Shown piece by piece: positions 61,027 through 64,000 of a stretch of 64,000 nucleotides of DNA (the stretch's first letter is position 1; every line of letters begins with the position of its first letter). The position numbers were made by a program, and so were the translations under genes. Source of the DNA: Cytophagales bacterium Alg240-R148 (GTDB lineage: Bacteria; Bacteroidota; Bacteroidia; Cytophagales; Cyclobacteriaceae). The DNA lies in assembly GCA_900537185.1 (NCBI GenBank), contig LS999826.1, positions 372,001 through 436,000 of the forward strand, written 5' to 3'. Under the pieces are notes generated by a model. It saw nothing but the letters and a program-made list of their open reading frames with translations, was not told the origin of the DNA and searched no databases.

Positions 61027-62111
61027 TGAAGACATTCAACCAAATTGCACTCGTTTTTTTAATAGTAGGCTTAACTTTTGTTCAAGCAAATGCACAGACT
61101 CCCAATGCAATTAACTACCAAGGGGTTGTGCGCAACATCGATGGTAGCCCGGTTGGCGAGCGCGATATCACAATAAGAATAAATATCTTAGATGGTGGAG
61201 AAACAGGAAATCCAGAATATTCTGAAACCCACGACGTAAGAACCAATCAGTTTGGATTGTACAGGTTGTCCATTGGGGAAGGGCTGTCGTCAGAACAAAA
61301 TTTAAATTCCATCGATTGGTCAAAAGGAAACAAATGGATGCAGGTTGAATGCAATGAAGGTAGTGGTTTTGAGTTGGTTGGAACCCAACAGCTCCTTAGT
61401 GTTCCCTATGCTATGTACGCCTCTAAAAGTGGTTCGGGTATTGAAGCTGGAGACGGAATTCGAATTGAAAACAATGCAATCATCAATGATTCAAAAGATA
61501 AAACAGTTACTTTACGAGGGACTGGAAATGTTACTATTACAGGTACTTACCCTAATTTTAGTATCAATGTAACAGATGCCGATACGGATCCAAACAACGA
61601 GATACAATCTTTGTCTGCCGTTCTAAGTATAGGTAATAATGCAGGAAATAGAAAGATTACCAACGTCCAAACGCCGTCTGCTACAGATGCACCTTCCACG
61701 GTATCCACCAAAGGATATGTAGATGCTGAAATTGCAAAAGTTCGGACTACTTATGCTTTTAAAGAAAGCCTGAGTTTGGATGCCTCTAGTAATTTGGTGT
61801 TCAACGAAGAGTTTGATTTGAACAATAGATTGAATGCGAGCAATGGCGTGTTTACGGTACAAGAAGATGGGGTATATGTATTCGATTTAAATGCGGCCTC
61901 AGATAATTCTACTTGGGTGACCGAAGTAAACATGGAAATAAATGGTGGTGCCTCTGTAGAAAATACAGTTATGATTGGCCAAACCTCGGGGGAGAGAATC
62001 TTTATTGGGCGTTTTATGTTAAAGTTAGAGGCTGGAGATGAATTGTCTGTAGCAGTAAATGTTCTTGGAGGATCTGGTTTTACTGGTACGTTTCAGGGGT
62101 ACAAGCTTTAA
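61023..62111 (+). CDS. exported protein with C1q-like jelly-roll domain
   Basis: The 362-residue protein has a signal peptide (IALVFLIVGLTFVQANAQ). The N-terminal part (PNAINYQGVVRNIDGSPV, then an SNQFGLYRLSIGEG block) matches a repeated beta-sandwich unit common in Bacteroidota surface proteins. A segment with NNEIQSLSAVL and TKGYVDAEIAKV forms a short linker, perhaps a coiled coil. The C-terminal ~110 residues resemble a C1q/TNF-type domain (ASNGVFTVQEDGVYVFDLNA, LKLEAGDELSVAVNVLG). No T9SS sorting tail is visible; it may be exported or bound by its coupled partner. Function unknown. Confidence 0.7.
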   Translation: MMKTFNQIALVFLIVGLTFVQANAQTPNAINYQGVVRNIDGSPVGERDITIRINILDGGETGNPEYSETHDVRTNQFGLYRLSIGEGLSSEQNLNSIDWSKGNKWMQVECNEGSGFELVGTQQLLSVPYAMYASKSGSGIEAGDGIRIENNAIINDSKDKTVTLRGTGNVTITGTYPNFSINVTDADTDPNNEIQSLSAVLSIGNNAGNRKITNVQTPSATDAPSTVSTKGYVDAEIAKVRTTYAFKESLSLDASSNLVFNEEFDLNNRLNASNGVFTVQEDGVYVFDLNAASDNSTWVTEVNMEINGGASVENTVMIGQTSGERIFIGRFMLKLEAGDELSVAVNVLGGSGFTGTFQGYKL

Positions 62112-62780
62112 TTATTTGACCATCGGAACGTAAATGACTTTCTTGGTTTCAAAGAAGTCATTTTCAAAGAAGTCAGCAATTTCGTAAATTTTTTTACTGC
62201 GTTTTACTTCGTCCAACTCTTCTTTTAAATCGCCTCCTTTTAGGTAAATAATTCCATTGTTCAATTCGTGGAAGTTGTTTTTGCTAAATTTGTTTTGAAT
62301 CCACTGAATAAAAGGCTTAAGCCTGGTTACCGCACGGCTTATAACAAATTCATATTGGTCTTGTATTTGCTCTGCTCGGATTTGTTCTGCACTAACATTC
62401 TTTAATTCTAGTGCAGATGCTATTTCATTTACCACTTTTATTTTTTTCCCAATTGAATCTACCAAATGGAACTCAGATTCTGGGAACATAATGGCCAAGG
62501 GAATCCCAGGGAAACCACCTCCGGTACCGACGTCCAGTATTTTTGTAGTGGGTTTGAACTGAATGACCTTGGCAATTGCCAAGGAATGTAAAATGTGGCG
62601 TTCGTACAGTTGTTCAATGTCTTTTCTAGAGATAACATTGATTTTTTCGTTCCACTCTTTGTATAAAGGTGCTAGTTTTTCGAATTGTTCCAGCTGGGTT
62701 GCTGTTAGCTCGAAATATTTTTCAATTAATGCGGTAGTCAATAGGGTTGTTTTAGAGGTGTTCTCTTTTGTTTTTAACAA
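62112..62780 (-). CDS. rsmG: 16S rRNA (guanine527-N7)-methyltransferase RsmG
   Basis: The 222-residue SAM-dependent methyltransferase shows YKEWNEKINVISRKDIEQLYERHILHSL near residues 43-70, the SAM-binding KILDVGTGGGFPGIPLAI and the FVISRAVTRLKPF motif. It methylates G527 of 16S rRNA. The first codons overlap the upstream sigma-factor gene by 29 bases, so the true start may lie downstream. It faces the C1q-like gene stop to stop with no spacer. Confidence 0.92.
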   Translation of the reverse strand: MLKTKENTSKTTLLTTALIEKYFELTATQLEQFEKLAPLYKEWNEKINVISRKDIEQLYERHILHSLAIAKVIQFKPTTKILDVGTGGGFPGIPLAIMFPESEFHLVDSIGKKIKVVNEIASALELKNVSAEQIRAEQIQDQYEFVISRAVTRLKPFIQWIQNKFSKNNFHELNNGIIYLKGGDLKEELDEVKRSKKIYEIADFFENDFFETKKVIYVPMVK

Positions 62781-63360
62781 GGTCGTACATCAATTCTCTT
62801 GCTCTGTGGAGCTGCGCTTTGATTGTACCTAGTGGCGCTTCCAATTCCTTGGCTATTTCTTCGTACGAGAGTTCCTCAAAATACCTTAGTTTCACCAATC
62901 GTTGGTATTTGGCTGGTAACTTGGTTACAAATAGTTGAATTAGCTCTATTTTTTGACTTTTGATCGCCTTTTCTTGGGGGTTCAACTCATTGTCTCTAAC
63001 ATCAATAGATATCGTGTCACCATCGCTGTCCTTATAAGATGTATCCAAGCTAAGCGTGTCCAATCTTTTTTTCCTAATAAAGTCAATGGAGTTGTTGGTG
63101 GCAATTCTAAAAAGCCAAGTACTAAAAGTGTAGTCCTTTTTAAAACGCTCCAAATTTTTGAAGGCTTTTGCAAATGCTTCAATAGTCAAATCTTCCGCAT
63201 CATCCACATTCCGGACCATTTTTAAAATCATGTGGTAAACAGGTTTTTTATACCGCTCCATTAGTTGGGCAAAAGCTTGTTGGTCTCTGTCGTTGACAGC
63301 CAAGTCAATCAATCTGAAGTCCTCTAGGGCTTTTTCTGAAAACTGTTTTTTTAATTCCAT
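62752..63360 (-). CDS. ECF-type RNA polymerase sigma factor
   Basis: The 202-residue protein has region 2 (AFAQLMERYKKPVYHMILKMVRNVDDAEDLTIEAFAKAF) with TFSTWLFRIATNNSIDFIRKK, and region 4 (LPAKYQRLVKLRYFEELSYEEIAKELEAPLGTIKAQLHRARELM). Differently from the pair at 42 kb, no anti-sigma gene is adjacent. It sits between rsmG and a glycosyltransferase gene, overlapping both, so all three are likely one operon. This order is conserved in related Bacteroidota. Confidence 0.92.
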   Translation of the reverse strand: MELKKQFSEKALEDFRLIDLAVNDRDQQAFAQLMERYKKPVYHMILKMVRNVDDAEDLTIEAFAKAFKNLERFKKDYTFSTWLFRIATNNSIDFIRKKRLDTLSLDTSYKDSDGDTISIDVRDNELNPQEKAIKSQKIELIQLFVTKLPAKYQRLVKLRYFEELSYEEIAKELEAPLGTIKAQLHRARELMYDLVKNKREHL

Positions 63361-64000
63361 TTAACTTTCTTTGTACACAATACGGTAATTCCGGCAGTAA
63401 TATAGTAAAACACATATACAATATCTAAAACAGGAACTGCCAATACACTAACATCAACTTTGTATCTCCTCTTTAAAAACAGAAATCCCGCCGCCAAAGT
63501 TACATATCTGAGCAAAAATAAGCTCATAAAGTTAAAAAAGAAGTGATTCTGTAGAAGAAATGTAAAAAAAAAGAAATAAACCAGCAGCAAAGACGCTGTG
63601 TATCCTCCCAGGACGAGCTGGTACTTGGGTTGGTAGGCTTGTCCAGCATTTAAATGTCGGATCTTTTGTTTGAAAAAAGAATAGAAACTCAATTTAGGGA
63701 AAGAATAAACCACGGTGTCTGGGCCAACGGCAATGCCTACTTTCTTATTTTTATTATGGTAATTGATCAAAAGATCATCATCCCCCCCGGTCATATGCTG
63801 TTTCCCCTTGTAGATGTCGGAAGATGGAACGATATTTTTTTTGTACCCCAAGTTTCTTCCTACTCCCATATAAGGAAAGCCTAATTGGGCAAAACTAAGG
63901 TATTGCAATGCCGTAAAGTTGGTCTCATACCGAATGAACAAGTTAAGGAAAGAAGCTTTTTTATAATAAGGCGAATACCCTAAAGTGATATCGTGGCTGG
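63351..64000 (-). CDS. family 2 glycosyltransferase, C-terminal part (cut by window edge)
   Basis: The frame continues beyond the right edge. The visible 215-odd residues contain SFAQLGFPYMGVGRNLGYKK and TGGDDDLLINYH, a (D,D)xD/QxxRW-type acceptor-region pattern of membrane-bound GT2 enzymes, followed by two or three membrane helices. It probably transfers a sugar during cell-surface polysaccharide or lipid glycan synthesis. The start and donor specificity are outside the window. It overlaps the sigma-factor start by 10 bases. Confidence 0.8.
   Translation of the reverse strand, partial: SHDITLGYSPYYKKASFLNLFIRYETNFTALQYLSFAQLGFPYMGVGRNLGYKKNIVPSSDIYKGKQHMTGGDDDLLINYHNKNKKVGIAVGPDTVVYSFPKLSFYSFFKQKIRHLNAGQAYQPKYQLVLGGYTASLLLVYFFFFTFLLQNHFFFNFMSLFLLRYVTLAAGFLFLKRRYKVDVSVLAVPVLDIVYVFYYITAGITVLCTKKVKWN

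Noticed and set aside
1-64000. CRISPR array, insertion sequence or prophage
   Set aside because: No regularly spaced repeats, transposase, integrase or phage structural genes are recognisable in the window.

Overview
The window is chromosomal DNA from a Bacteroidota bacterium, most likely a free-living flavobacterium-like member. The signs are a low-to-moderate G+C content, TAnnTTTG-type -7 promoter elements, two proteins with C-terminal type IX secretion sorting domains plus a PorD-like protein (DUF4835), a TonB-dependent receptor with a carboxypeptidase-like N-terminal domain, an OstA-like LPS protein, and the gene order bamD-rpoZ-coaBC-porD-recN. Species and genus cannot be fixed from the sequence alone. 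There is no rRNA, no CRISPR array and no recognisable insertion sequence; one tRNA gene (Asn) is present.

Layout. 1-5.1 kb: a truncated gene end, an unknown protein, a Tat-type class V aminotransferase-fold enzyme, an aldo/keto reductase and SelO. 5.2-10.2 kb: two large membrane sensor kinases, one with an ABC-substrate-binding-like sensor and one with TPRs. 10.5-24 kb: an accessory-looking stretch holding a TerB-like gene, an oxidoreductase, a rhodanese, a TonB receptor and lipoprotein pair with shared palindromic operators, a DUF4212/sodium:solute symporter pair, proline and pyrimidine metabolism genes, and four scattered copies of a small Hpt-fold-like protein that lacks the phosphoacceptor histidine. 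24-33 kb: tRNA-Asn, an Nramp-like transporter, Hsp20, a DegP protease, an ALDH7-type dehydrogenase, a lone receiver protein, an unknown 482-residue protein, an acyl carrier protein and a sigma-54 activator. 33.6-42 kb: LpxH, FtsH, RsfS, BirA, a GT87 membrane protein, a CDF transporter with a natural His8 tail, and AhcY. 42-64 kb: a sigma/anti-sigma pair, an SLC13 permease, the recN-porD-coaBC-rpoZ-bamD block, OstA-like protein, TilS, Mdh, TrxA, a DnaE fused to a proofreading exonuclease, a T9SS/C1q-like surface pair, RsmG, a second ECF-type sigma factor and the end of a family 2 glycosyltransferase.

Main discovery. Five intergenic copies of the 15-bp palindrome GTCCC-N5-GGGAC (up to one mismatch) lie 106-113 bp upstream of five start codons: the four Hpt-like paralogues and the TerB-like gene. 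In every case a TGG element (TGGCAC, TGGTAC, TGGTCT or TGGAGC) follows 52-54 bp after the palindrome, and the start codon follows 39-47 bp after that. This is the geometry of an enhancer plus a sigma-54 -24 element. A sigma-54 activator with a degenerate receiver is encoded 8-23 kb away. The four paralogues also share a second motif, (A/C)ATGTTGGCTTTATAT, between the stop codon and a hairpin terminator. Together these look like a dispersed sigma-54 regulon of non-phosphorylatable Hpt-like proteins that I cannot match to any described system.

Secondary signals are a TGCAAC-N3-GTTGCA operator set in front of the TonB receptor and lipoprotein, suggesting metal uptake, and a pair of GACATWATGTC palindromes between the Nramp-like gene and hsp20. 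Start codons were moved inward from the longest reading frame wherever a signal peptide, terminator or family start argued for it; those cases are noted.
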